Shown piece after piece: positions 1-7,810 of a stretch of 64,000 bases of DNA. The notes beneath the pieces are model-generated. The model was given only the letters and a program-made list of their open reading frames with translations, did no database searches and was not told the DNA's origin. Numbering within the stretch: the first letter of the stretch is position 1; each line of letters starts with the position of its first letter. The stretch covers positions 1,059,001 through 1,123,000 of the forward strand of contig NZ_CP075566.1 in NCBI RefSeq assembly GCF_018502625.1, given 5' to 3'. Both the position numbers and the translations under genes were made by a program. This DNA is from Pseudomonas hormoni. GTDB lineage: Bacteria; Pseudomonadota; Gammaproteobacteria; Pseudomonadales; Pseudomonadaceae.

Positions 1-522
1 GCCGATCACGCCCAAGGGCTGCTGCATTTGCGCTGGGGCCAGGGGCTGGTGATTCCGGTGCATGGGCCGGTCGACCCGGAAGGCCTGGCGGACCTCTACA
101 AGCACCCGGGCATTCTTGATTTCAGCGAGCCGTTTGCCCAATTTGAAACCCGACAGTTCGGCACGCTCCGCGTCAAGGCGTTACCCCTGCAACACTCCAA
201 ACCGACATTGGGCTACTTATTGGAGGGGGAGGGTCGACGAATCGCTTACCTGACCGACACGGTCGGCCTGCCGCCCGCTACTACGGCACGGTTGCAGGGT
301 GAGTCGCTGGATCTGCTGGTGCTCGACTGCTCGATACCGCCGCAGCCGCAGACACCACGCAATCACAACGATCTGAATCTTGCCCTGCAGTGCATTGAAG
401 AGTTGCAACCGGCGCTGGCGGTCTTGACGCATGTCGGGCATACGCTGGATGCGTGGTTGCTGGAGCACAGCAGCGAGTTGCCGGGGAACGTCAGGGTTGG
501 GTTTGATGGGTGTGTGCTATAG
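1..522 (+). CDS. phnP: PhnP-type MBL-fold phosphodiesterase, 5' end missing
   Basis: This is the C-terminal part (about 173 residues visible) of a metallo-beta-lactamase-fold hydrolase. It is open from base 1, so the true start lies left of the window. The first residues ADH are the end of the HxHxDH zinc motif. The segments LRWGxGxxIPVxGP, KHPGxLDFS, HSKxTxGYLLE, TDTxGLP, APRNHxDLN-like and LTHxxHxxDAWL follow the pattern of E. coli PhnP. PhnP opens 5-phosphoribosyl 1,2-cyclic phosphate to ribose 1,5-bisphosphate in the cytoplasmic C-P lyase pathway for phosphonates. The family is about 250 residues, so roughly 80 are missing. Other phn genes would be expected just upstream, outside the window. 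Confidence 0.85.
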   Translation, partial: ADHAQGLLHLRWGQGLVIPVHGPVDPEGLADLYKHPGILDFSEPFAQFETRQFGTLRVKALPLQHSKPTLGYLLEGEGRRIAYLTDTVGLPPATTARLQGESLDLLVLDCSIPPQPQTPRNHNDLNLALQCIEELQPALAVLTHVGHTLDAWLLEHSSELPGNVRVGFDGCVL

Positions 523-534
523 CGCTAAACGGCA

Positions 535-623
535 AAAAGATCGCAGACTCCTACAGGATCGTGTACGACGATGATCATCGGTGCGCGCGGTGATGTCGGA
601 GATGGCGAGGCCTGCGATCTTTT
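535..623. repeat. Inverted repeat AAAAGATCGCAG / CTGCGATCTTTT
   Basis: A perfect 12-bp inverted repeat has its arms at 535-546 and 612-623, with a 65-nt spacer. It fills the gap between phnP and the convergent lysR-type gene. It may act as a weak two-way terminator or be a dispersed intergenic repeat. It does not carry the REP core. Confidence 0.6.
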
Positions 624-643
624 GATTTTGAGTCAGGGCCTCT

Positions 644-1531
644 TCATATCTCCTTGACCAACAACCCCCGCACATACTCCACAAACGCCCGGGCCTTGGC
701 GCTCGCCATTCGCCCGGTAGGAAACACCGCCCACAGGTCCTGATTCGGCAGCGACCACTCCCTCATCACTTCCCTGACCGCTCCGCTGTCCAGCTCCGGT
801 GCAAACATCCACTGCGACGCCATGGTCAGCCCCTGATGGGCGAGCACCGCTTCGCGCAGGCCTTCAGCGGCGCTGACACGAATCCTGCCGTTGACGATGA
901 CGGATTGTTCTTCGGCTGCGTTTTTGAACGGCCAGGTGGCGCCACCGCCCAAGGAGTAGATGACAGCCTGATGCTTGCTCAGATCGGCAGGGCAGTCGGG
1001 TTCGCCGTGTTTTTCGAAGTACGTCGGCGTGCCCAGGACCACACGCCGGCATTCGGCGATCTTGCGCGCAGTGAGGTTCGAGTCGCTCAGGGCGCCCATG
1101 CGCAGGGCGATGTCGACGCCTTCCTCGACCAGGTTGACGTTGCGGTCGTCGAGCATCAGGTCGATGTTCAATTCAGGGTTTTGCTCGAGAAACGGCCCGA
1201 GGTGCGGAACGATGTGCATCCGGCCGAAGGTCACGGCGGCGCAGATGCGCAGGTTGCCGGTCAGCCCGTTGGCCGCACCCCGAGCCGCCTTGTCCGCTTC
1301 GTCGGCTTCCTCGATGGCGCGCCTGGCGCGTTCGAAAAACGCCAGCCCGGCTTCGGTCGGCGTCAGGCCACGGGTCGAGCGCAACAACAGCCGGACCGCG
1401 AGCCGTGCTTCCAGTTGCGCGATGGTTTTCGACACGGCGGGCTGGCCGATGTTCAGCCGTCGTGCGGCGGCGGAAAACGAGCCGGTTTCCACCACGTAGA
1501 CGAAGGTTTCCATTGCGGCGAGACGGTCCAT
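644..1531 (-). CDS. LysR family transcriptional regulator
   Basis: A 295-residue protein with an N-terminal winged helix-turn-helix (about residues 1-60: METFVYVVETGSFSAAARRLNIGQPAVSKTIAQLE-type pattern) followed by a LysR substrate-binding domain. Length and layout are normal for the family. Neighbours are the convergent phnP and the divergent hicAB, and neither is an obvious target. LysR proteins usually control a divergent gene, but no metabolic gene is divergent here, so its regulon cannot be read from context. The CrgA/AaeR-like subgroup is likely from the N-terminus, but this is inference. Confidence 0.93.
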   Translation of the reverse strand: MDRLAAMETFVYVVETGSFSAAARRLNIGQPAVSKTIAQLEARLAVRLLLRSTRGLTPTEAGLAFFERARRAIEEADEADKAARGAANGLTGNLRICAAVTFGRMHIVPHLGPFLEQNPELNIDLMLDDRNVNLVEEGVDIALRMGALSDSNLTARKIAECRRVVLGTPTYFEKHGEPDCPADLSKHQAVIYSLGGGATWPFKNAAEEQSVIVNGRIRVSAAEGLREAVLAHQGLTMASQWMFAPELDSGAVREVMREWSLPNQDLWAVFPTGRMASAKARAFVEYVRGLLVKEI

Positions 1532-1732
1532 CTCAAGTCCTTGTCGTGATCAAACTGTGGGAGCGTCAGAATCGCTTCAGGCTCAGGGCGCTGAGTGTAA
1601 TCCGGGTCGACCTCGGCGTAACGGCTCACACAGAGCAAAAGAATTCACTTCTGGAAGGTATGCGCTGGGCGGCAATCACACTTCGTAAAACAACCGGACG
1701 TCGTAATCAGGGTTTTTGTGCTTGAGTAAAGA

Positions 1733-1746
1733 TAACTCTAGAGTTA
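1733..1746. promoter_or_regulatory. Perfect 14-bp palindrome upstream of hicA (candidate HicB operator)
   Basis: TAACTCTAGAGTTA is a perfect palindrome ending 32 nt before the hicA start. HicB antitoxins often repress their own operon through a C-terminal DNA-binding domain that contacts palindromes. A weak promoter-like pair (TTGTGC 1716-1721, 17-nt spacer, TAGAGT 1739-1744) would place the palindrome over the -10. The site assignment is inferred. Confidence 0.5.
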
Positions 1747-1778
1747 CTTTTGTCTGGGCCGGAGCAAGGAGGCAGGTG

Positions 1779-1991
1779 GTGCAAAGCAGGTTATTGATCA
1801 AGGAGCTGGAGGAGGCGGGCTGGACGCTGGATCGGATTACCGGCAGCCATCATCTCTTCACCCACCGATACAACCCGTACACGATTCCCGTCCCTCACCC
1901 GAAAAAGGATTTACCGATCGGGACGGTTAAAAGCATCAGGAGGCGCGCCGGGCTTTACTGCCCGCCAGCCAGTTACGCAGGAGATCCATAA
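1779..1991 (+). CDS. hicA: HicA-family mRNA interferase toxin
   Basis: A 70-residue protein of the HicA (YcfA-like) double-stranded-RNA-binding-fold toxins, which cleave mRNA when not bound by HicB. The motif G22-S23-H24-H25 holds the catalytic histidine. IPVPHPKKDLPIGTVKSIRRRAGL is the conserved C-terminal block. The GTG start at 1779 is chosen because a full AAGGAGG (1766-1772) sits 6 nt upstream. Longer in-frame starts lack this and would add an unrelated N-terminus. The stop codon shares one base with the hicB ATG, which indicates translational coupling. Confidence 0.88.
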   Translation: MQSRLLIKELEEAGWTLDRITGSHHLFTHRYNPYTIPVPHPKKDLPIGTVKSIRRRAGLYCPPASYAGDP

Positions 1992-2395
1992 TGCAATATC
2001 CAATCTGTATCGAGTGGGGCGACGAGAACACCGCCATCGGTATTCAGATCCCCGATATTCCGGGCGCCGTAACGGCCGGGGATACGTTTGAAGACGCCTA
2101 TAACGCGGCGATCGAGATTGCCCACATCATGCTTCAGGAAATAGCGGCTGACGGGGAAGCGATTCCTATGCCTTCTTCGGCAGCCGTCCATCGTGGCAAC
2201 CCGGACTTTGCCGACATGGGATGGGGAATGCTGGAGCTGGACATCGCGCCGTACATGGGCAAGACCGAGAAGGTCAATGTCACGTTGCCCGGCTATGTGA
2301 TTCAGCGGATTGACCGGTATGTGCGCGAGCACAATGTCAAAAGCCGCTCATCCTTTCTGGCAGATGCGGCGATGGAGAAGCTGGTTCGACACTGA
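1991..2395 (+). CDS. hicB: HicB-family antitoxin
   Basis: A 134-residue antitoxin. The N-terminal half (about 1-70: YPICIEWGDENTAIGIQIPDIPG, then AGDTFEDAYNAA) is the partial RNase H-like HicB fold that covers the toxin active site. The C-terminal part (about 95-134: VNVTLPGYVIQRIDRYVREH, then SRSSFLADAAMEKL) is a ribbon-helix-helix DNA-binding domain. It overlaps hicA by one base (TAATG). Autoregulation through the palindrome at 1733-1746 is likely but unproven. The pair is a small chromosomal type II toxin-antitoxin module. Confidence 0.88.
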   Translation: MQYPICIEWGDENTAIGIQIPDIPGAVTAGDTFEDAYNAAIEIAHIMLQEIAADGEAIPMPSSAAVHRGNPDFADMGWGMLELDIAPYMGKTEKVNVTLPGYVIQRIDRYVREHNVKSRSSFLADAAMEKLVRH

Positions 2396-2424
2396 GTGAA
2401 ATCAGGTACGTCGCCTTCGCGGGC

Positions 2425-2454
2425 AAGCCTCGCTCCTACGCAGGGGCGAGGCTT
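2425..2454. repeat. Degenerate REP-like hairpin (possible two-way terminator)
   Basis: AAGCCTCGC (2425-2433) pairs perfectly with GCGAGGCTT (2446-2454). The flank TCGCGGGCAAGCC resembles a decayed REP. It lies between the convergent hicB and MFS genes. There is no clear U-tract on either strand. Confidence 0.5.
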
Positions 2455-2489
2455 GGTCTGGGCGGCATTCCGACGAAGCTTTTGACACG

Positions 2490-3695
2490 CTATACCGTCG
2501 CCAATGAACGCTCCCGCGAAACACTCAAGAACCGCAACAGCGCCAACAACGGGAATGCGCTGCCTACAATCACGATCCACAACCAGCCGCCGTGCTCATA
2601 CACCGCACTGGCGACCGAGGAGCCAAACGCGCCGCCGATGAAAATGCTGGTCATGTACAGCGCATTCAAGCGGCTGCGGCTTTTGGCGTCCAGGGCGTAG
2701 ACCGCGCGTTGGCCAAGGACCATGTTCATCTGTACGCAGAAGTCGAGCACCACACCGGTGACGGCGAGGCCAATGACGCTGTAGGCCGGATGGATGAACG
2801 CTGGCAGGAAGCTCAGGCTGGCGAACAGCAGGGCCAACAGCGAAGCGATGCGGGTGTGGCCGGCGTCAGCCAGTCGACCGGCGATCGGCGCGGCGATCGC
2901 ACCGATGGCTCCCACCAGAGCGAAGATCGCGATCTGGGTTTGCGACAGGCCGTGATTGCGCGCCAGTTCCAGCGGCACGGCAGTCCAGAACAGGCTGAAC
3001 GTGGCGAACATGCAACCCTGGTAAAACGCGCGCTGACGCAGAACCGGTTGTTGGCGCAACAGCGTCCACAGCGAGCCCAGCAATTGGCCATAAGAGGCGC
3101 TGTGATCCGGCTGGCGTTTGGGAATCGTCACGGCCAGCACGATGCTGATCGCTGCCATCAACACGGCTGCGATCACGAACATCGCGCGCCAGCCGAAGTG
3201 ATCCGCCACAACGCTGGACACCGGCCGCGCCAACAGAATACCCAGCAGCAAACCGCCCATGATTCCGCCGACCACCCGGCCACGAGTCTCTTCCGGGGCC
3301 AGGTGCGCGGCCAGTGGAATCAGGATCTGCACCGACACCGAGCTGAACCCCACCAGCAGCGAGATCAACAGAAACACGTTGGGTTGATCGGTAAACGCTG
3401 CGCCCAACAGGCTGGCAATCGCCACCAGCGTGGTAATGATCATCAGCCGGCGGTTTTCCAGCAGATCGCCCAGCGGCACCAGGAAGAACAGGCCCAGTGC
3501 GTAACCAATCTGGGTCAGCGAAACGATCAGGCTGGCCATGGTGTTGGTCAGGCCAATGTCCGGCGCGATCAGGCCGATGATCGGCTGGGCGTAGTAAATG
3601 TTGGCAACAATGGCGCCGCAGCAAAAGGCGAACAGCAGCACCATGCCTTTGGTCATTGTCGCGGCGCCGTGTTGCGCCTGGTTCGCTGGATTCAT
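2490..3695 (-). CDS. MFS transporter (DHA1-like efflux protein)
   Basis: A 401-residue integral membrane protein with about 12 predicted helices. The first helix (MVLLFAFCCGAIVANIYYAQPII) and the loop FFLVPLGDLLENRRLMI carry the MFS motif A pattern GDxxxxRR between helices 2 and 3. A central hydrophilic loop (about 195-215) divides the two six-helix halves. The family exports drugs, sugars or amino acids by proton antiport, but the substrate cannot be read from sequence. It is transcribed alone and divergently from the secreted protein at 3932. A 7-bp inverted repeat (TCATTCC/GGAATGA, 3779-3797) lies in the shared upstream region. Confidence 0.9.
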   Translation of the reverse strand: MNPANQAQHGAATMTKGMVLLFAFCCGAIVANIYYAQPIIGLIAPDIGLTNTMASLIVSLTQIGYALGLFFLVPLGDLLENRRLMIITTLVAIASLLGAAFTDQPNVFLLISLLVGFSSVSVQILIPLAAHLAPEETRGRVVGGIMGGLLLGILLARPVSSVVADHFGWRAMFVIAAVLMAAISIVLAVTIPKRQPDHSASYGQLLGSLWTLLRQQPVLRQRAFYQGCMFATFSLFWTAVPLELARNHGLSQTQIAIFALVGAIGAIAAPIAGRLADAGHTRIASLLALLFASLSFLPAFIHPAYSVIGLAVTGVVLDFCVQMNMVLGQRAVYALDAKSRSRLNALYMTSIFIGGAFGSSVASAVYEHGGWLWIVIVGSAFPLLALLRFLSVSRERSLATV

Positions 3696-3778
3696 AACGT
3701 GTCTCGCTGAGCAAAATGGAATGCGTGCAGGCTAAGCGGCTGGCCGGAACGGCGGAAGTGGGATTGGAGTGATAGCAA

Positions 3779-3797
3779 TCATTCCATTGCGGAATGA
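3779..3797. promoter_or_regulatory. Inverted repeat TCATTCC-n5-GGAATGA in a divergent promoter region
   Basis: Perfect 7-bp arms are at 3779-3785 and 3791-3797, 84 bp upstream of the MFS start and 135 bp upstream of the gene at 3932. Size and spacing suit a dimeric regulator. No regulator gene is adjacent. Confidence 0.35.
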
Positions 3798-3931
3798 GTG
3801 ACGCCGGCGTGTGCCGTGTGCCGATGAGCCATGCGCCAGAATTTCGAAGTCTGATGATACATTCACTTACATCTTGTTCGATAGCGTGCTTATGTTCTCT
3901 CTTCACGATTCACAACCGGAAGGGCACTTTC

Positions 3932-4549
3932 ATGAACGCGATGTTCCGTCACCTGATTTGCGGCGCTTTGATCGGGTTGTTTATGGCAAGTCTCGCCCAG
4001 GCGGCCGACGCGCCGGGCATGCGCATCGGCGTACGCGGCGAGATCACCGGGGTAAGCCCCGACGTCTTGAAAGTTCACGTCAACAGTGGCGATAACGTGA
4101 ATATCCACCTGACCAGTGACACCAAGGTCCGGGCCGTCACCTTGGCCAATATCGAAGATATTAAGCCCGGCAGTTACATAGGCTCGGCGGCCATTGCGCA
4201 GGAAGACGGCTCGCTCAAAGCCCTGGAAGTCCATGTCTTCCCACCGGAGCTGGCCGGCAGCGGCGACGGCCATCGGCCCTTCGATCTGGCCAAGGGCAGC
4301 AGCATGACCAATGGCAGCGTCGGTGATCTGGTGGTCAGCAACGGCCGTGTGCTGACCGTCAACTACAAGGGTGGTCAGCAGAAGATTCTGGTGCCGGAGG
4401 ATGTGCCGATTGTGAACCTGTTGCCAGGGGATCGCAGCTTGCTGAAAGTGGGCGTGAAGATCGTGACGTTCGTGACGCAGAGTGCCGACGGGACGCTGAC
4501 GGCGCAGTCGATTTCGGCCGGCAAGGATGGCGTGACGCCGCCGATGTAG
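3932..4549 (+). CDS. Secreted protein of unknown function
   Basis: A 205-residue protein. The start at 3932 is preceded by a purine-rich GGAAGGG and begins a clear signal peptide (MNAMFRHLICGALIGLFMAS, cleavage near AQA-A at about residue 24). The mature part is rich in short beta-strand-like segments: RGEITGVSPDVLKV, VNIHLTSDTKVRAV, PGSYIGSAA, then a second set VGDLVVSNGRVLTVNY. This recalls OB-like DUF5666 proteins, but no catalytic motif is visible. It is probably periplasmic. It is monocistronic and followed by a REPIN. I do not recognise a specific function. Confidence 0.8.
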   Translation: MNAMFRHLICGALIGLFMASLAQAADAPGMRIGVRGEITGVSPDVLKVHVNSGDNVNIHLTSDTKVRAVTLANIEDIKPGSYIGSAAIAQEDGSLKALEVHVFPPELAGSGDGHRPFDLAKGSSMTNGSVGDLVVSNGRVLTVNYKGGQQKILVPEDVPIVNLLPGDRSLLKVGVKIVTFVTQSADGTLTAQSISAGKDGVTPPM

Positions 4550-4566
4550 CTGCCTGTCGCAAATCC

Positions 4567-4692
4567 TATGGGAGCGAGCCTTTGTGGCGAGGGAGCTTGC
4601 TCCCGCTCGGCTGCGAAGCAGTCGCAAATCTTTGGGGCCGCTTCGCGACCCAGCGGGAGCAAGCTCCCTCGCCACACAGGCTTGCTCCCACA
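4567..4692. repeat. REPIN (GTGGCGAGGGAGC type)
   Basis: Two inverted REP palindromes (TGTGGCGAGGGAGCTTGCTC and its reverse complement) flank a spacer containing CTGCGAAGCAGTCGCAAA. The outer flanks carry partial GGGAGCGAGCC / GGCTTGCTCCC copies. It lies between the convergent secreted-protein gene and sbp. Confidence 0.9.
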
Positions 4693-4723
4693 GTGGTTCT
4701 GTGGCTTGGCAAAAAACGCCCAC

Positions 4724-4748
4724 AAAAAAAGCGACCTTCTCAAGTCGC
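4724..4748 (-). terminator. Rho-independent terminator of sbp
   Basis: On the minus strand the stem GCGAC...GTCGC (4731-4748) is followed by a run of seven T (4724-4730). It lies 22 nt past the sbp stop codon. Confidence 0.75.
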
Positions 4749-4769
4749 CTTTTTCATTGCGCTCAGGAA

Positions 4770-5768
4770 TTACTGGCCGCTGTAAATCTGATCAAAAATC
4801 CCGCCATCGTTGAAGTGAGTCTTCTGCACGGTGCGCCAGTCACCAAAGGTCTTCTCCACCGACAGGAAATCCACTTTCGGGAAGCGATCGGTGTACTTGG
4901 CCAGTACCGCCGGATCACGGGGACGGAGGTAGTTGGCGGCGGCAATTTCCTGACCTTCCGGCGACCACAGGTATTTCAGGTATTCCTCGGCGGCAGCGCG
5001 GGTGCCTTTCTTCTCGACCACTTTGTCGACCACAGACACCGGCGGCTCGGCTTCGGCGGAGACGCTTGGGTAGATGACTTCGAACTGGTCACGGCCAAAC
5101 TCGCGGGCAATCATTTCCGCTTCGTTTTCGAAGGTCACCAGCACGTCGCCGATCTGGTTGGTCATGAACGTGGTGGTGGCGGCACGGCCACCGGTGTCGA
5201 GCACTGGCGCTTGTTTGAACAGTTTGCCGACGAAGGCTTTGGCCTTGTTCTCGTCACCGCCGTTCTTCAGCACATAACCCCAGGCCGACAGATAGGTGTA
5301 GCGGCCGTTGCCGGAGGTTTTCGGGTTTGGCACGATTACTTGCACGCCATCCTTGAGCAGATCCGGCCAGTCTTTCAGGGCTTTCGGGTTGCCTTTGCGC
5401 ACGATGAACACCGTTGCCGAGGTGAACGGCGCGCTGTTGTTCGGCAGGCGGGTGACCCAGTTGTCCGGAACCAGTTTGCCGTTGTCCGCCAGAGCGTTGA
5501 TGTCGGTGGCCATGTTCATGGTGATGACGTCAGCCGGCAGGCCGTCGATCACGGAGCGCGCCTGTTTGCTGGAACCACCAAAAGACATCTGCAGGGTGAT
5601 GTTTTCGTTATGCTCGGCTTGCCAGTGTTTCTGGAAGGCAGCGTTGTAGTCCTTGTAGAAATCGCGCATCACGTCGTAGGAAACGTTGAGCAGAGTCGGT
5701 GCGGCTTGAGCCACGCTGGTCAGTGCCAGGCCAGCGGCCAGAAGTGAGGCGCCAAAGAGTTTTTTCAC
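4770..5768 (-). CDS. sbp: Sulfate ABC transporter periplasmic binding protein
   Basis: A 332-residue protein with a signal peptide (MKKLFGASLLAAGLALTSVA, cut after AQA). Sbp/CysP hallmarks follow: LLNVSYDVMRDFY, QMSFGGSSKQARSVIDGLPADVI, IVPNPKTSGNGRYTYL and GKLFKQAPVLDTGGRAAT. It captures sulfate (or thiosulfate) in the periplasm for a CysTWA permease. No permease genes are adjacent, so it is an orphan binding protein, as is usual for sbp in Pseudomonas. The start is GTG at 5768, with AAGGA 7 nt upstream. A terminator follows on its own strand. Expression under sulfur limitation is expected from the family but not shown here. Confidence 0.94.
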   Translation of the reverse strand: MKKLFGASLLAAGLALTSVAQAAPTLLNVSYDVMRDFYKDYNAAFQKHWQAEHNENITLQMSFGGSSKQARSVIDGLPADVITMNMATDINALADNGKLVPDNWVTRLPNNSAPFTSATVFIVRKGNPKALKDWPDLLKDGVQVIVPNPKTSGNGRYTYLSAWGYVLKNGGDENKAKAFVGKLFKQAPVLDTGGRAATTTFMTNQIGDVLVTFENEAEMIAREFGRDQFEVIYPSVSAEAEPPVSVVDKVVEKKGTRAAAEEYLKYLWSPEGQEIAAANYLRPRDPAVLAKYTDRFPKVDFLSVEKTFGDWRTVQKTHFNDGGIFDQIYSGQ

Positions 5769-5861
5769 TGCGCATTCCTTGTTCTAAATTAAAAGTGAGG
5801 CATTTTGCCAGCGACTATAACTGCGCTCGCATAGTCCTTTAAAGATTAAAAAGCACTTTGC

Positions 5862-6686
5862 TTATTCCAGTTTCTTGAACAGAGCATTGCCGCACCGCGA
5901 GCAAAATGCAGCGCCATGCTCGTGGCTGTTTTTCTTGCACACCGGGCAGTCGTGTTGCAACTGTTCACCGCGCATGGCGTTGGCCAGCTCCGCGGTGAAA
6001 ATGCCCGTCGGCACCGCGATGATCGAGTAACCGGTGATCATCACCAGCGACGAAATCACCTGACCCAGCGGCGTCTTAGGCACGATGTCGCCAAAGCCTA
6101 CGGTGGTCAGCGTCACGATAGCCCAGTAGATACCTTTCGGAATGCTGGTGAAGCCGTGTTCCGGGCCTTCGATCACATACATCAGGGTGCCGAATACCGT
6201 CACCAGCGTGCAGACGCTGACCAGAAACACCACGATCTTCTGCTTGCTGCCGCGCAACGCAGACATCAGGTAATTGGCTTGTTTCAGATAAGGACTGAGC
6301 TTGAGCACGCGGAAAATCCGCAGCATCCGAATGATCCGGATAATCAGCAAATACTGCGCATCGGCGTAATACAGCGCGAGGATACCGGGCACGATCGCCA
6401 GCAAATCCACCAGTCCGTAAAAGCTGAACGCGTAACGTAATGGCTTCGGCGAACAGTAGAGCCGCAGGCCATATTCGATGGCGAAGATGACGGTGAAGCC
6501 CCACTCGATGTACGCCAGCACGTTGGCGTAGTTCTTGTGGACGGTGTCGATGCTGTCGAGCATCACGATGATGATGCTGGCGAGGATGATCAACAGCAGG
6601 ATGCCGTCGAAGCGCCGTCCGGCCTTGGTGTCGCTTTGGAAAACCATGACGTAAAGGTCTTCACGCCAGTTTTTGCTGCTGTCCAT
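5862..6686 (-). CDS. Voltage-gated-type potassium channel with C-terminal zinc ribbon
   Basis: A 274-residue six-helix ion channel. S1 is at about 28-45. The S4 segment RIIRMLRIFRVLKL (about 117-130) carries regularly spaced arginines. The pore loop has the K+ selectivity filter TVGFGD at about 195-200, followed by S6. Two CxxC pairs (C247/C250 and C262/C265) form a short zinc ribbon at the extreme C-terminus in place of a large RCK domain. It probably conducts K+ across the inner membrane. It is transcribed with, or 21 nt downstream of, the urea transporter gene. The gating signal is unknown. Confidence 0.88.
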   Translation of the reverse strand: MDSSKNWREDLYVMVFQSDTKAGRRFDGILLLIILASIIIVMLDSIDTVHKNYANVLAYIEWGFTVIFAIEYGLRLYCSPKPLRYAFSFYGLVDLLAIVPGILALYYADAQYLLIIRIIRMLRIFRVLKLSPYLKQANYLMSALRGSKQKIVVFLVSVCTLVTVFGTLMYVIEGPEHGFTSIPKGIYWAIVTLTTVGFGDIVPKTPLGQVISSLVMITGYSIIAVPTGIFTAELANAMRGEQLQHDCPVCKKNSHEHGAAFCSRCGNALFKKLE

Positions 6687-6707
6687 GGAAAACGCCTGAA
6701 TCGAGAA

Positions 6708-7622
6708 TCAGCGAAGCCTAGGGTGATTCTCCCCGGTAGCGCAAGGCGCACTGTCGACGGCGGCCTGGCGCAGCACGCGAATGCCGGCGCGGATCAGCCA
6801 GCAGGCGAGGATGAACGGCGCGGTCAACGTGGCCAGACCGAGCGCGGCGAAGCCCGGTGTGAGCAATACGGCAAGGGCAATGCCCAGCAGTGGCAACCAG
6901 GGCCGGCGGTGTTGTCCGCTGAAGGCGAGGGCGGCGAGCACGGCGTTGTAACCGCCCAGTCCCGGTAGCGCGGTTGACGTTTCGTGATGCAGCAAGGCGA
7001 ACCCGAGTCCGGCAACGGAGCCCAGCAATGCCCACAAAAACGCGCGGCGGTCGGCGATCAGCAAGCCTGCGGCAATCAGTGCACCCGCCAGCGGATGACC
7101 GAGAAACATCACCTGACCGAGTCCCTTCAGGGGGGCGGCGAGCAGGTTGAGCGTGTTCATTTCGATCAGCGGCGCGGGGTGTTGTGGCCCGGCAAACGAC
7201 AGCAGCAACCAGCTCATGCCGACGAAGGGCGCGGTGTAGGCCGGCAGGCAATGATGGTCGCGGGCGCGTTTCAAGCATTGCTGGGTAAGCATGGCACTCA
7301 GTCCGCCAGCGGCAATGATCAGCGGCGGTAACAGCGCGGACCAAGGGAAATACAGGCTCAGCAGCAAGCCGAGCAGAACGCCGTTGTAACTGAACAGCCC
7401 GGCCTGACGATCGACCTTGGCGTAGTCGCGACGTTGCGCGGTGAGCAAACCGGCGACGCCGCCCAGCAGGGCACCGCCGAGCAGGGTTGGCGCGGTAAAA
7501 AGAATCGCCAACAGGCACAGCAGGCCGCACAGCGGATGGCGCTGGAGGAAGATCTGGCTGAAACCGTTGAGCAGGGCAGTCGCCCAGTCGGGGCAGTGGG
7601 TGTTGAAGTGGTTGGCAGGCAT
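6708..7622 (-). CDS. Urea transporter (UT/Yut family)
   Basis: A roughly 304-residue polytopic membrane protein with the two-fold repeated urea-channel pattern: NGFSQIFLQRHPLCGLLCLLAILF then GLFSYNGVLLG in the first half, and LKGLGQVMFLGHPLAGALIAAG then GLGGYNAVLAALAF in the second. It facilitates urea passage across the inner membrane. No urease genes are in the window. I prefer the ATG at 7622; an in-frame TTG at 7652 would add ten residues without a better ribosome site. The K+ channel gene follows after 21 nt, so the two may be co-transcribed. Confidence 0.85.
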   Translation of the reverse strand: MPANHFNTHCPDWATALLNGFSQIFLQRHPLCGLLCLLAILFTAPTLLGGALLGGVAGLLTAQRRDYAKVDRQAGLFSYNGVLLGLLLSLYFPWSALLPPLIIAAGGLSAMLTQQCLKRARDHHCLPAYTAPFVGMSWLLLSFAGPQHPAPLIEMNTLNLLAAPLKGLGQVMFLGHPLAGALIAAGLLIADRRAFLWALLGSVAGLGFALLHHETSTALPGLGGYNAVLAALAFSGQHRRPWLPLLGIALAVLLTPGFAALGLATLTAPFILACWLIRAGIRVLRQAAVDSAPCATGENHPRLR

Positions 7623-7666
7623 GATGAAGTCTAGGGCAGTGGGAAAAACCAAGGTCTTGCATAAAC

Positions 7667-7802
7667 CCTGTGGCGAGGGAGCTTGCTCCCGCTGGGCTGC
7701 GAAGCAGCCCCAAAATCGGTGAATGCGGTTTCTCTGTGGAATCCGTCATGCCGAAGACGACTGCTACGCAGCCGAGCGGGAGCAAGCTCCCTCGCCACAG
7801 GG
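7667..7802. repeat. REPIN (GTGGCGAGGGAGC type)
   Basis: Inverted REP halves at 7669-7692 and 7775-7800, with a longer, divergent spacer than the copies at 4567 and 10541. It separates pyk from the urea transporter gene. Confidence 0.9.
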
Positions 7803-7810
7803 GTAGTTCT

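Noticed and set aside
4568..4813. Short frames in the REPINs (GACSR.., ARELAPA.. peptides), here and at 7.7, 10.6, 11.6, 39.3, 41.1 and 47.4 kb
   Set aside because: They translate the repeat palindromes themselves, occur in several frames, and lack initiation signals. The only credible translated REPIN is the cobB tail.
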